DNA of 64,000 bases from JBFWVD01 sp050246915 (GCA_050246915.1 JBFWVD010000004.1:62001-126000); one strand, 5' to 3'. Positions 33,243 to 41,960 are shown, numbered from the stretch's first letter. Program-made: numbers and translations. Notes: a model not told the origin generated them from the sequence alone.

Positions 33243-34544
33243 TCAGGCGATGTTGAAGTCGGGGGACAGCAGGACGAGGACCATGAGGTTCACCTGCTCG
33301 GTGACGGCGCTGTACCCGGAAGCGCTGCGCTCGGCGGTGAGCCAGCTCCGCATGGCGTTCACCGTCGTGGTCGATGGTGATGTCAATCCGAATTGCGCGA
33401 TGGCGGCGTCGACCGCTTGGTTGACGCTCAGCAGGTTGGTGCCGGCGAGTACGCCGGCGTCCTTGGCCTTGTTGGCGATGTTCTTGGCGAACGCGGCGCG
33501 AGCCCAATAGGCGGCCGAGCTGATCCAGTAGCCGTTGCTCTTCCACCCCGATACGTCCGGTGGGTTCAGGAGCTCCTGGTTCATGTTCACGTGATAGCTG
33601 TCGGGTCGGGCCGTGGCGGCCGGGACACCGGTGAGCTTGATGGCCGCTGCCATGTACTCGACTGGTGAACGCACCAACTGCCCCTTGCACTCCGGAGCGT
33701 AGAACTCGGGCATCAAGAGCAGTTGACGGACCGTCGCCGCGATGTCCCATGAGGACTGGAAGGTGGCAGCCAACGTGTCGATGACCGTGCTGGTGGGATT
33801 GGTGTTGGCGAAGAACTTCCAGAGTTTGGTGACGATGTAGCGGGCGCAGATGGTGCCCTTGGGTCCATCCAGCGTCCAGTCGATGACACCAGGCCCGTCG
33901 AAGTTCGCGGTCTGGCCGAAGATGGTCTTGTTGCCGTTGTCGTGGCGGGAAGGGTTGAAGGAGTACGTGTCGCGGGCGGAGTTGAGACCGTGACCGGTCC
34001 AGGCGCGAGCGGACTCGACCACCTCGTCCTGGGTGTAGTTGTCCACGCCGAGCATGAACAGCTCCCACAACTCACGGGCGAAGTTCTCCTGCACCTTGCC
34101 GACGCGGTTGGTCTCGTTGTTCAGGTAGCGCAGCATCGCCGGCTCGATGGACATCGCCTTGGTGAAGGTTCGGAAGTTGCCGGCGCAGTTGGCTCGATAC
34201 AGGGCGTTCTGTTGGTACATCAGCTGTTGACTGCCGACGTCGCGGTCTTCGGAGCAGAAGTGACCGTGCCAGAAGAACGTCAACTTTTCTTGCAGCGGCT
34301 TGGTCGTGGTGGCCATACGGTCATACCACCACCAGATCAGGTTCAAGTAGCGCTGTCCGCTACTCACGGCCGGGTCGGTGAGTCCGGCCGGTGGCGTGTC
34401 GGCCGGCGCCCCGGAGAAGTTCAGCAGATCGTCGACGATGGTCGTGAGGTCCTGCGTGGTCGCCAGCGTGTCGATCTGCGCAACCGTTCCCCCGAATCCG
34501 GCGCGCCGGAGCAGATGTGCGACATCGTCGCGTGGTGTGGGCAC
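33243..34544 (-). CDS. DUF1800 domain protein (first copy)
   Basis: 433-aa DUF1800 protein: HLLRRAGFGGT at the start, KLTFFWHGHFCSE, FARELWELFMLGVDNYTQDEV (as ARELWELFMLG), ARAWTGHGLN, VRSPVEYMAAAIK and NPPDVSGWKSNGYWIS. DUF1800 almost always pairs with DUF1501, as here. Function is unknown; they may build an exported surface structure. GTG 34544 has GGGGAGGA six bases upstream and begins right at the family's N-terminus; the frame to 34595 is a weaker option. No obvious signal peptide. Confidence 0.88.
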   Translation of the reverse strand: MPTPRDDVAHLLRRAGFGGTVAQIDTLATTQDLTTIVDDLLNFSGAPADTPPAGLTDPAVSSGQRYLNLIWWWYDRMATTTKPLQEKLTFFWHGHFCSEDRDVGSQQLMYQQNALYRANCAGNFRTFTKAMSIEPAMLRYLNNETNRVGKVQENFARELWELFMLGVDNYTQDEVVESARAWTGHGLNSARDTYSFNPSRHDNGNKTIFGQTANFDGPGVIDWTLDGPKGTICARYIVTKLWKFFANTNPTSTVIDTLAATFQSSWDIAATVRQLLLMPEFYAPECKGQLVRSPVEYMAAAIKLTGVPAATARPDSYHVNMNQELLNPPDVSGWKSNGYWISSAAYWARAAFAKNIANKAKDAGVLAGTNLLSVNQAVDAAIAQFGLTSPSTTTVNAMRSWLTAERSASGYSAVTEQVNLMVLVLLSPDFNIA

Positions 34545-34803
34545 CGTCGGTCCTCCCCGTGATAGCCGTGTGAGGTATCGACCGCCCTTGACCACTTCTT
34601 GGGTGAAGCGTTCCTCAATCTTGAAGACCGGTGCAGCGTCGTCGGGGATGGGCCGTCACGAGCGGGCAGGGGCGCGACGATCGCCGCGCTCGGCGGCGAA
34701 GCGCCTGGAGAGGATGCACTCGTCGCGCAGATGCCGTGTGACGGGGCATCGCACAAGCGCGTATAGCAAGCGGCAGGTGGGCGAGTTCAAGGGGGGTGAC
34801 GGG

Positions 34804-35064
34804 GTGATCGGTCCAGGCGAGTCCACATGGGAACTGCGTCTTCGTGCAGAAGTCGGTAGGAATCAGGCAATGGTTGCGATGAAGGCGCTCCAACTCATCG
34901 GAGCAGGCGGGTGCTCGGTAGATGCGGCGGCTGAGGCGCTCGGGTATTCCCCTCGTCATCTCAAGCGGGTCCTCGCAGCGGCGCGCCAGGCTCTCGGCGC
35001 TGAAACCAACGCCGATGCGTATGAACGGTTGCGTACCGGTCCCGACCCCCTTGAGTCGAATTGA
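34804..35064 (+). CDS. Small LuxR-type HTH protein
   Basis: 86-aa protein from GTG 34804 (AAGGGGGG upstream). It is mostly one helical DNA-binding unit: LRLRAEVGRNQAMVAMKALQLI, then a helix-turn-helix-like GGCSVDAAAEALGYSPRHLKRVLAAARQAL (as SVDAAAEALGY, SPRHLKRVL). The pattern is like LuxR/sigma-4 type C-terminal HTH domains, but no receiver or sensor precedes it. It is divergent from the DUF1800-DUF1501 operon (259-bp gap) and is a candidate regulator of it (inference). A longer frame back to 34378 is antisense to DUF1800. Confidence 0.55.
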   Translation: MIGPGESTWELRLRAEVGRNQAMVAMKALQLIGAGGCSVDAAAEALGYSPRHLKRVLAAARQALGAETNADAYERLRTGPDPLESN

Positions 35065-35330
35065 GGGCAACTGAGCGTGCCTGGGTGTCATGAACATGTC
35101 ACTGTTCGGAGGGCCAGTGCTCGAGTACGAAGGTGGAGGCAACCCGGTGCCAGCAGGTTCATACATACGAGTTGTGTCTTCGAGCAGTTGTGGCGGCGGG
35201 ACGCTGTCAACGGGGCTGCACGCAACGGAGTCTTCTGTCCGTCCGGGCTGTTGGAATCGCAGTTCGAGCGGCTGGCATACGGCCGCCTGTTGGGCTCTGT
35301 ACCCGTGACGAGTGAGAGAGGTTGCGATCG

Positions 35331-35942
35331 ATGAAACGTTCAGCACCAATCATTACAGGAGTCAGCGCGGCTGCGACTGCCGCCCTCATCATGGTGTTGG
35401 CCGGGCCGCGCGCTGCGGGCGGCCCGACCCTCCCAACCGCGGGACCCAGCGGCTCCGACCCGCGGACCATGGTGGTGACCGGGGATGTCGTCACCGGGGC
35501 AGTGTCCTTCGTTGAGGAGGTCAGGCGCAGTGGGGTAGCCCCGCACTCGGTCGGTTGGTCACCGAGTGACCGTGGTCGAGATCCGGGGGAGACGCTCGCG
35601 GCCGTTGCCACAGAGCGCGTCTTCGGGTCTGCAGTAGTTGCCGTGCTTCCCTCGGGGGATGTTTGTCTCTCACTGCTGCTCAGTGACTGGGAGCCGAGCG
35701 GCTGCACGGCTTTGAGCGAGGCTCTAGCCGGTCGACTTGTGCTCGACGTCCAGGCGAGCGCCTCGACTCAGCGGATCGTCGCGGGCATTGTTCCCGATGG
35801 CGCATCGGTCGTCTCGAGCGACAAGCGGACCGTGCTCATCGAGAACAATGTCTGGATGGCGACCGCCACGGAAGGATCGTCGTTCGTGGTCCGAGATGCC
35901 GTAGGGCACCTGATGGAGGTCGGGATCTTGTCGAACCAGTAG
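35331..35942 (+). CDS. Exported hypothetical protein
   Basis: 203 residues. A short basic N-terminus and hydrophobic stretch (TGVSAAATAALIMVLAGPRAAGG) suggest a signal peptide or anchor. The rest is a soluble domain with alternating strands (VFGSAVVAVLPSGDVCLSLLL, RTVLIENNVWMATA, SSFVVRDAVGHLMEVGIL) and two Cys that could pair. No family recognised. ATG 35331 follows a GAGAGAGG site. The 266 bp upstream holds no gene that I can support. Confidence 0.6.
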   Translation: MKRSAPIITGVSAAATAALIMVLAGPRAAGGPTLPTAGPSGSDPRTMVVTGDVVTGAVSFVEEVRRSGVAPHSVGWSPSDRGRDPGETLAAVATERVFGSAVVAVLPSGDVCLSLLLSDWEPSGCTALSEALAGRLVLDVQASASTQRIVAGIVPDGASVVSSDKRTVLIENNVWMATATEGSSFVVRDAVGHLMEVGILSNQ

Positions 35943-36082
35943 CGCAGTGGTTGACGGGTCGGGATGCGAGCGGGTGCGGAGCCTTTGGACGAGTCGAGTC
36001 GACACAGGACTGTGCTTGAGAGGGTCACCTGCGTCGGTCGATGGACGCCTTTGACTTTCGGCCCGACCGTAGGCTCGGGCCC

Positions 36083-36634
36083 ATGGACTCGTCCCGGCAA
36101 GCGCTTCGCGATCACGTTCTGACCCATTCGGTGAAGCGAGGCGAGTTCACGCTCAAGTCCGGGGCGAAGTCCACGTGGTTCCTCGACACCAAGCAGACGC
36201 TGTGCCGTCCTGACGGCATCACGTTGGTGGCCGAGGCTGCGCTCGAGCTCATTCCGGCCGAGGCGACGAGCATCGGTGGGCTCACCATGGGGGCCGATCC
36301 ACTGGCGTACGGCGTTGCCGCCATCGGTGCGCTCAAAGGTCGCTCACTGCGGAGCTTCTCCATCCGCAAAGAAGCCAAGGATCACGGCGTCGAAGGTCGC
36401 ATCGCCGGTGCGTTGTTGCCCGGCGACAATGTGATCGTCACCGAGGACACCGCCACCCGTGGCACCTCAGCGATGGAGGCGGTCGAGGTGGTGCGGGCGT
36501 ACGGGGCCGAGGTGCTCATGATCTTGGCCCTCGTCGATCGCGGCGGCACCGCGGGCGCCAGGGCCCGCGATGCCGGCATCGCCTTCGCGGCATTGCTCAC
36601 CGCCGAGGACCTCGGGTTCCCGTTTGGTTCCTGA
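36083..36634 (+). CDS. pyrE: Orotate phosphoribosyltransferase
   Basis: 183-aa OPRTase joining orotate and PRPP to OMP. The substrate region is KRGEFTLKSGAKSTWFLDTK (as GEFTLKSGAKSTWF), with KEAKDHG and the PRPP loop VIVTEDTATRGTSAMEAV near residue 117. It is the short PyrE form common in actinobacteria. ATG 36083 fits the family; a frame from 36041 adds only low-complexity residues. Other pyr genes are absent from the window apart from the DHOD-like gene, which is unlikely to be PyrD. Confidence 0.92.
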   Translation: MDSSRQALRDHVLTHSVKRGEFTLKSGAKSTWFLDTKQTLCRPDGITLVAEAALELIPAEATSIGGLTMGADPLAYGVAAIGALKGRSLRSFSIRKEAKDHGVEGRIAGALLPGDNVIVTEDTATRGTSAMEAVEVVRAYGAEVLMILALVDRGGTAGARARDAGIAFAALLTAEDLGFPFGS

Positions 36635-36682
36635 CCAGACCCGGTTCCTGAGCCGGCGAAACCCACCCCGATCGTTCTGTGC

Positions 36683-36713
36683 ACGAGAAGGTACGGCCGG
36701 CGTGCGTTCTCGT
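36683..36713. terminator. Hairpin between convergent pyrE and DUF4349 gene
   Basis: ACGAGAA (36683-36689) pairs with TTCTCGT (36707-36713). An interleaved GGTACG/CGTACC (36690-36695, 36711-36716) competes with it. Position between stops at 36634 and 36731 suggests termination. Confidence 0.4.
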
Positions 36714-36730
36714 ACCTAGAAGACTGGAGT

Positions 36731-37729
36731 TCAGGCGTCGATGGGCTCGTCGTGCGGCACCGGCACTTCCACCGCAGCGACCGAGGCCGGAGTGCGCCGG
36801 CGGCGGCGAACGATGAGCCACACGCCGAGCAGCATCGCCGCGGGGATCAGCCACGGCACCAGCCACGCCGCCACGATGGCGATCGCCAGTCCGGCCCCCA
36901 ACAGAGCATCGGTGCCTTGTTCGAGCGCCTTCCCGACGGTCATGTCGTCATCGGCCGTGGTCGGCGCAGCCGCTTCGGTCGGGGTGGGCTGCAGGGTCAA
37001 CGTCACCGTGGCCATCTCGGTCTGTGACGACAGCATCCGCTGTTGACCGAGGAGTTGTTCGAGTTCGGTCTCGCGGCGGGTCAGCTCCGACTCGACAGCT
37101 GCCAACTGGTTCACGTCGGTGGTCTGGGCCATGAACAGCCGGACGCGCTCCACGCTGGCGCGCGCCGCTGAGATTCGGCTCTCCACGTCTACGAAGGTGG
37201 CGGTCACGTCCTCGGACTGCTGCGTCTGGGTGAGCAGGGTTCCCAATCCGTTGAGGTTCTGGAGCAGTGCGGAGACCTTGGCCGGTGGCACCTTCATGAC
37301 GATGGTCGAGGACGGCGTGCGGCCCGGACCACCGAAGTTGGTCTGCTGGTTGGCGACGTAGCCGCCGAGACCTTCGAGATAGGTCGACGCCTTCAGCGAC
37401 GCCGCCCCGACGTCGGCCACCTCCACGTCGAGTGTGACGGTGACGATCACCTTCCGGTCCGCCGGTGGAGTGGGCACCGGTGTGCTCGAACCTCCGCCGG
37501 TGTTGCTGCTCGGGCTCCCAGGAGCGACCGTGGTGGCCGCCGCGGCAGCGGTCGTGGCGGTGGCGCCCTCGGCGACGACCTGGCTGCCAGCGCGATCGGC
37601 GACCGAGACCGACGCTGACGATCCGCCGTCGTCGCCACAAGCCGTCAGCATCAGTCCCGACACTGCGGCGATGGCCGTGACCGATCGGGCAAGAGGGGAT
37701 CGGGGACGCCGCAGCGGGAACGGTCGCAT
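36731..37729 (-). CDS. DUF4349 lipoprotein
   Basis: 332 residues. Lipoprotein signal: basic start MRPFPLRRPR, hydrophobic core, lipobox LTAC at about residue 31, then Gly/Ser/Thr-rich linker. The DUF4349 domain (about 100-260) has VTVTLDVEVADVGAAS, GGYVANQQTNFGGPGR, VMKVPP, a long coiled coil (VESRISAARASVERV to ELTRRETELEQLL) and a C-terminal TM helix (IAIVAAWLVPWLIPAAMLLGVWLIV, split in text) before a basic tail. Thus anchored twice at the outer face of the membrane. The family's role is unknown. ATG 37729 is used; ATG 37768 adds 13 residues. Confidence 0.82.
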   Translation of the reverse strand: MRPFPLRRPRSPLARSVTAIAAVSGLMLTACGDDGGSSASVSVADRAGSQVVAEGATATTAAAAATTVAPGSPSSNTGGGSSTPVPTPPADRKVIVTVTLDVEVADVGAASLKASTYLEGLGGYVANQQTNFGGPGRTPSSTIVMKVPPAKVSALLQNLNGLGTLLTQTQQSEDVTATFVDVESRISAARASVERVRLFMAQTTDVNQLAAVESELTRRETELEQLLGQQRMLSSQTEMATVTLTLQPTPTEAAAPTTADDDMTVGKALEQGTDALLGAGLAIAIVAAWLVPWLIPAAMLLGVWLIVRRRRRTPASVAAVEVPVPHDEPIDA

Positions 37730-37931
37730 GGCCGATGTGGACGTGGTGTGTGTGCCCGTGTTCAACATGGCCTTCAGATGGCTTCGGGACCCCTGATGGT
37801 TCCCCGATGGCGGTGACGGTCTCGTGACCATTGGGGCGCGATCAGATTGCGGCGACCCGGCGGAGTGTGATCGTGTCTGGTCGTCACAGAGCGGGCCGAC
37901 CCGGCGCGCTCCGTCCGGAGCGAGGGAACCC

Positions 37932-38873
37932 ATGATCGACTTCCACGGCCAGGTAGCGGTGATCACCGGTGCAGGCAACGGCCTGGGCCGCAAGTACGCG
38001 ATCGACCTCGCGGCGCGCGGTGCGGCCATCGTGGTGAACGACCTCGGCACCACGGTCGATGGCCAGGGCGTGTCGGCGAGCGTTGCCCAGAGCGTGGTGG
38101 AGGAGATCGAAGCGCTGGGGGGCAAGGCGGTCGCATCGGTCGAAACGGTGAACACCCCCGAGGGCGGCGAGGCCATCGTGGCTGCTGGCATCGAAGCGTT
38201 CGGTCGTGTCGACGTGGTCATCCACTCCGCGGGCATCTTGCGCAACAACGCCTTCGTGGACATGCCGTTCGAGGACGTGCGAGCCGTCATCGATGTGCAT
38301 CTGCTCGGCGCGTTCAACATCGCTCAACCGGCGTTTCGTCAGATGATCAAACAGCGATACGGTCGCCTGGTGCTGGTGAGTTCGAATCAGGGGTTCGGGA
38401 ACCCGGGCCGGGCCAACTACGCGGCGGCCAAGATGGGCATCATCGGCCTCACCAACGTGCTCGCTCAAGAAGGGCGCGAGCACGGCATCGCCGCCAACGC
38501 GCTGATGCCGCTCGGCCTCACCCGCATGGGGGCCAACAAGGGTGATCAGGCCGATCGCATGACGGCAACGTTCGCTCCCATCAAGCACCGAATCCGCGGG
38601 GCATGGGTCACACCGATGGTCACGTACCTCTCGTCGAGCAGTTGTCGGGAGAGCGGCGAGACCTTCTCGGCCATCGGCGGCCGCTACGCCCGGGTGTTCA
38701 TGGGCCTTGCGCCTGGTTGGGTGTCACCGGGCGAGGAGCCCCCGACGGCCGAGGACATCGCCGCCAATATGGCACTGGTGCAAGCGGTGGACGGCTATTC
38801 GATCCCCGGCTCGTTCTACGACGAGGTGCAACACGCGGTCGATCGCTACACCGAGGAGCGGCCGAAGGGCTGA
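37932..38873 (+). CDS. SDR-family dehydrogenase (HSD17B4-like)
   Basis: 313-aa short-chain dehydrogenase. The TGAGNGLGRKYA cofactor loop at residues 12-23, HSAGIL, and NYAAAKMG (catalytic Tyr-Lys) are clear; the catalytic Ser is in VSSNQG. NDLGTTVDGQG after strand 2 and the long C-terminal extension match the multifunctional HSD17B4/FabG-like group acting on 3-hydroxyacyl-CoA, so a beta-oxidation-like step is likely. No partner hydratase is adjacent. ATG 37932 has a GAGGGAA site. Confidence 0.85.
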   Translation: MIDFHGQVAVITGAGNGLGRKYAIDLAARGAAIVVNDLGTTVDGQGVSASVAQSVVEEIEALGGKAVASVETVNTPEGGEAIVAAGIEAFGRVDVVIHSAGILRNNAFVDMPFEDVRAVIDVHLLGAFNIAQPAFRQMIKQRYGRLVLVSSNQGFGNPGRANYAAAKMGIIGLTNVLAQEGREHGIAANALMPLGLTRMGANKGDQADRMTATFAPIKHRIRGAWVTPMVTYLSSSSCRESGETFSAIGGRYARVFMGLAPGWVSPGEEPPTAEDIAANMALVQAVDGYSIPGSFYDEVQHAVDRYTEERPKG

Positions 38874-38906
38874 GCGCGGGAAAGCATCAACGGCGCGAGG
38901 TCGAAC

Positions 38907-39896
38907 TCACGCGAGATGTGGCAGCACCTTGTGCTCGATGAGGTCGAGTGACTCGGCGGCCACGTCGGGGTCGAGCCCGCCCATGAGTGGGTGCAGCGTC
39001 AACGAACCTTGCTCGCGCGTCAGAGCGATGCACTCCTCGGGAGTGAGCACGAGGTACAGCCCGCTCGAGCGAAGCGCGTCGGCGTCCTCCATCTCCTTGT
39101 AGAGGGTGATGTCATCTCCCGCCGCGGCGAGCCAACGCCCGTACGAGTTCGACTCGTGCAGCGCGTGGGGTGCGATCTTGGCCCAGGCGTGGTCGGGGTC
39201 CTCGCTGACATGGAGGAACATCTGCCCTTTGGGCCCACCGGTCGGCCCCGGGGTACGGCCCAGTTCGGCGCACGCGTCCAGGTACACCGACGACAGTTCG
39301 TCGTTGGTGGGGAAGAACCCGTCGGCAAGACGTGCCGCACGCCGAGCGGCCGCCGGTGACGAACCACCGAGGAAGATCATCGGCCCGCCGGGACGCAACG
39401 GCGCCGGGGTGATGTGAACCGTCGAACCGTTGTGCTCGAAGGGCTGTGCGGTCCACGCCTTGCGCAGAAAGGCGATGCCGTCCTCGATGGCCCGCACGCG
39501 ACCGGGGAACGATCGTCCGAGCATCTCGTACTCCTCGGGGCGATAGCCGGCGCCGATGGTGATGTCGACGCGCCCGCCGCTGGCCAGATCGAGCACGGCC
39601 AGATCCTCGGCGACGCGCACGACGTCATAGAGCGGCAGCAACAACGCGCTCACCATGATGCGTATCGACGACGTCGCGCCCGCGACCACAGCCGCGGCGA
39701 TGACGGGCGAGGGTAGGTATCCGTCCTCGGAACCGTGGTGTTCGGAGAACAGCACAGTGTCGATCCCGACACGCTCTGCCCAGCGGACCTGTTCGAGCAT
39801 CGCGCCGTAGAGCTCCCCATGCGGTCGTGCGAACGACGGCGAACGCATGTCGTAGCGGATGATCGTTGGTGGCCGTGTGGCGTCGATGGGATCCAT
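38907..39896 (-). CDS. LLM-class flavin-dependent oxidoreductase
   Basis: 329-aa luciferase-like monooxygenase: YGAMLEQVRWAERVGIDTVLFSEHH (as WAERVGIDTVLFSEHHG), ASGGRVDITIGAGYRPEEYEMLG, FLGGSSPAAARRAARLADGFF, LTPEECIAL. It uses FMN or F420. In context it is the third gene of a TetR-SDR-LLM operon, with only 4 bp to the SDR, suggesting a shared catabolic route with the SDR. Substrate unknown. Confidence 0.88.
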   Translation of the reverse strand: MDPIDATRPPTIIRYDMRSPSFARPHGELYGAMLEQVRWAERVGIDTVLFSEHHGSEDGYLPSPVIAAAVVAGATSSIRIMVSALLLPLYDVVRVAEDLAVLDLASGGRVDITIGAGYRPEEYEMLGRSFPGRVRAIEDGIAFLRKAWTAQPFEHNGSTVHITPAPLRPGGPMIFLGGSSPAAARRAARLADGFFPTNDELSSVYLDACAELGRTPGPTGGPKGQMFLHVSEDPDHAWAKIAPHALHESNSYGRWLAAAGDDITLYKEMEDADALRSSGLYLVLTPEECIALTREQGSLTLHPLMGGLDPDVAAESLDLIEHKVLPHLA

Positions 39897-39900
39897 GGGG

Positions 39901-40734
39901 TCAGCCTTTCGAGCGGGAGCGCTTGGCTTGTTCGGCGCTCGAGTACTCGAGCAGATATGCGTCGGGGTCGGTGGCCAGCGCGATCACATCAGCACGAGCC
40001 TCGGGCGCGGTGAGGATCATGAAACGTTGGCTGACGATGGCGTCGACCACGAGATCACCGACGACGTCGGCGGTCACCATGGGCAGCGGCGGTGTCTGCA
40101 CCACGGTGGTGGCGCCGCCGAAGAACGTCATCTGTTCGACGATGTTGGTGGCCACGCCAGCTGGGCACAGGCAACTCACATTGACACCGTGTGGTGCGAG
40201 GTAGAGCGCCAATGACTCCGACATGCCGACGATGGCGTGTTTGGTGGCTACGTAGGGAAGTCGGTCGTAGCCATAGGGCAGTAGTCCGGCCATCGAAGCG
40301 GTGTTGATGATGTGGCCGCGTCGTTGTTCCATGAAGATCGGCAGGAACACGGCGTTGGCGCGCACCACGCCCATGATGTTGATGTCGATGGCCCGCTGCC
40401 ATTCCTCGATGGGGATCGACTCGGCGGGCCCGACGCTGAGCACGCCCACGTTGTTCATCACGATGTCGACGCGTCCGAACTCCTCGAGGCAGCGATCTCG
40501 GGCCGATTGCAGATCCCCGAGCGAGGTCACGTCACACCACAGCGGGATGGAGCGACCGCCCTCTGCAGTGATCTCGTCGGCCACAGCGACAGATCGTGAA
40601 GCGTCGATGTCGGCCACCACGATGGAGGTACCGCGTCGACTGAGAGCCAGCGCGCATGCCTTCCCGATGCCGCTGCCGGCACCTGTGATGAGCGCTGCGG
40701 CGCCGTCGAGGTCGATGGGATGGGGTCGGCTCAT
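39901..40734 (-). CDS. SDR-family oxidoreductase
   Basis: 277-aa classical SDR: TGAGSGIGKACA (cofactor), DIDAS for NAD/NADP choice after strand 2, NNVGVL, catalytic Ser in INTASMAG, YVATKHA (Tyr-Lys), and CPAGVATNI. Second gene of the TetR-SDR-LLM operon. The acidic residue after strand 2 suggests NAD(H). Substrate unknown. Confidence 0.88.
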   Translation of the reverse strand: MSRPHPIDLDGAAALITGAGSGIGKACALALSRRGTSIVVADIDASRSVAVADEITAEGGRSIPLWCDVTSLGDLQSARDRCLEEFGRVDIVMNNVGVLSVGPAESIPIEEWQRAIDINIMGVVRANAVFLPIFMEQRRGHIINTASMAGLLPYGYDRLPYVATKHAIVGMSESLALYLAPHGVNVSCLCPAGVATNIVEQMTFFGGATTVVQTPPLPMVTADVVGDLVVDAIVSQRFMILTAPEARADVIALATDPDAYLLEYSSAEQAKRSRSKG

Positions 40735-40759
40735 TGATCCTCGTCTGGCTCGGGCAGCG

Positions 40760-41440
40760 TCAAGCGCTGTTCCGTGGGATGGGGGCGAGTGCTGCCGCGT
40801 CGGCCAACGCCTGCAACGTGGTGGGCGAGATCGGTGCTCGGAGATACCCGATCAAGCCGTCGAGCATGCTGGTGAAGTGCGTCTCGAACGGCGAAGTGGG
40901 TCGCCCATGGCGATGGGCGCGTTCCCGGTCGGCTGATGCGGTCACGGCCATCTGCATGACCTGGAACACGCGATCTCGACGGATCGGTGCGGGAACCTCG
41001 AGCAGCAAGCGGTCCACTTGGTCGTAGAACTGCTCGGTCATGACGCGGTACTCCACCGGTAGTCGGTCGAAGTATCGGGCGATGTTGTCGAAGCGACGCA
41101 GCTCCTCGAGGAATGACAGGTAGTAGTTCCCGGGTTGCTCGGCCTGATCGACGATGGGGAGCAAGTAGGACGTGAGCCACGTCCTCAGCTCATCGCCGTC
41201 GTGGGATGGCATCGCCCGAGCGAACAGCTCGGCCCGTCGATCGGACATCTCGATCAGACGATTTTCGAAGATGGCGTGGATGAGACCGTCACGCGACCCG
41301 AAGTGATAGGCGACCGCAGAGTTGTTGCCGTTCCCCGCCTCGAGGCTGATCTGCCGCAACGACACACCGTTGATGCCGTATTGCGCGAACAAGCGCTCGG
41401 CGGTGAGCACCAGTTGCACCTTGGCTGAGACGGCCGTCAC
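40760..41440 (-). CDS. TetR-family regulator (leaderless)
   Basis: 226 residues. The N-terminal HTH reads LVLTAERLFAQYGINGVSLRQIS with FGSRDGLIHAIFENRL; the ligand domain follows, like other SDR/LLM-linked TetR proteins. GTG 41440 lies immediately at the expected transcription start of a promoter (TTGACT-18-TGTATT), so the mRNA is probably leaderless and the frame to 41542 is spurious. It heads the operon with SDR and LLM genes and likely represses it and the decayed divergent gene. Confidence 0.85.
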   Translation of the reverse strand: MTAVSAKVQLVLTAERLFAQYGINGVSLRQISLEAGNGNNSAVAYHFGSRDGLIHAIFENRLIEMSDRRAELFARAMPSHDGDELRTWLTSYLLPIVDQAEQPGNYYLSFLEELRRFDNIARYFDRLPVEYRVMTEQFYDQVDRLLLEVPAPIRRDRVFQVMQMAVTASADRERAHRHGRPTSPFETHFTSMLDGLIGYLRAPISPTTLQALADAAALAPIPRNSA

Positions 41441-41445
41441 AAAGC

Positions 41446-41475
41446 AATACAAGCCGGGGAAGGTGCGAAAGTCAA
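41446..41475 (-). promoter_or_regulatory. Leaderless promoter of the TetR-SDR-LLM operon
   Basis: On the minus strand TTGACT (41470-41475) is 18 bp from TGTATT (41446-41451), and five bases later comes the GTG at 41440, which places +1 at the start codon. Confidence 0.55.
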
Positions 41476-41786
41476 CTGTCTTAACCGGTACGGTCCGATC
41501 ACTTCTACGGAGGGTTGGCCAGCAGGGGTTCCTCGACACCAACCTCGTCCCGGACCCGCCGCGCGATGTGCCGTACTACGGCAACGGCATCTTGAACTTC
41601 GTGTTCGCGATGATGTGGAAGCGCCCGGGACTCAGCCGTCGCGATCGCCACTTCATCACCTTCGACGAGATGCGAGAGGTGGTACTGCAGTTCGCTGCCC
41701 ACTCCGGCTGGCCGAAGGCCTCGTACCTCCAGCAGGTCACCGATGAGTTGCACGCCAGGGTGCTGGCCGAAGCCGCTACTGGGTGA
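41463..41786 (+). pseudogene. Carboxymuconolactone-decarboxylase-like gene with internal deletion
   Basis: The 3' part reads ILNFVFAMMWKRPGLSRRDRHFIT joined straight to FDEMREVVLQFAAHSGWPKASY (each quoted in part: RPGLSRRDRHFIT, FDEMREVVLQFAAHSGWPKA). In intact relatives about 30-35 residues (the LTAVA...ALNNG helix pair) separate these two blocks, so a clean in-frame deletion has removed the core. The N-terminus is also poor: the only start is GTG 41463, overlapping the -35 of the divergent TetR gene. An active decarboxylase or peroxidase is therefore unlikely. Its position beside the TetR-SDR-LLM operon suggests it once belonged to the same pathway. Confidence 0.65.
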
Positions 41787-41792
41787 TCTTGG

Positions 41793-41868
41793 TGGTGGTC
41801 GAGACCGGCGTCGATCCGGTGACCTCACGCTTTTCAGGCGTGCGCTCTGCCAACTGAGCTACTCGACC
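41793..41868 (-). tRNA. tRNA-Phe (GAA)
   Basis: A 76-nt cloverleaf with encoded CCA. Acceptor GGTCGAG pairs with CTCGACC, the anticodon loop CTGAAAA holds GAA, and the T stem is ACCGG/CCGGT. The T loop reads ATCGACG, with A in place of the usual T54. It is downstream of tRNA-Asp. Confidence 0.93.
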
Positions 41869-41919
41869 GTGGGTTGATTGCTGCGCTTCTGTGGAAACGG
41901 TATCGCTGTGAAACGAAGC

Positions 41920-41945
41920 GATGGCCCCACTTCCGTGGGGCCATC
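41920..41945 (-). terminator. Hairpin between tRNA-Asp and tRNA-Phe
   Basis: An 11-bp perfect stem (GATGGCCCCAC/GTGGGGCCATC) with a 4-nt loop lies 15 nt past the tRNA-Asp end; a CGTTT run follows. Probably ends or processes the tRNA-Asp transcript. Confidence 0.6.
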
Positions 41946-41960
41946 TGGTGTTTCGTGTCG

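Noticed and set aside
35077..35330. Small ORF (35090-35308) as a gene
   Set aside because: 72 codons, no recognisable motif, poor ribosome site; composition could arise by chance in GC-rich DNA.
36731..38320. 529-codon frame as one protein
   Set aside because: Only the part from 37729 down has a lipobox and DUF4349; the upstream 195 codons are antisense to the SDR gene.
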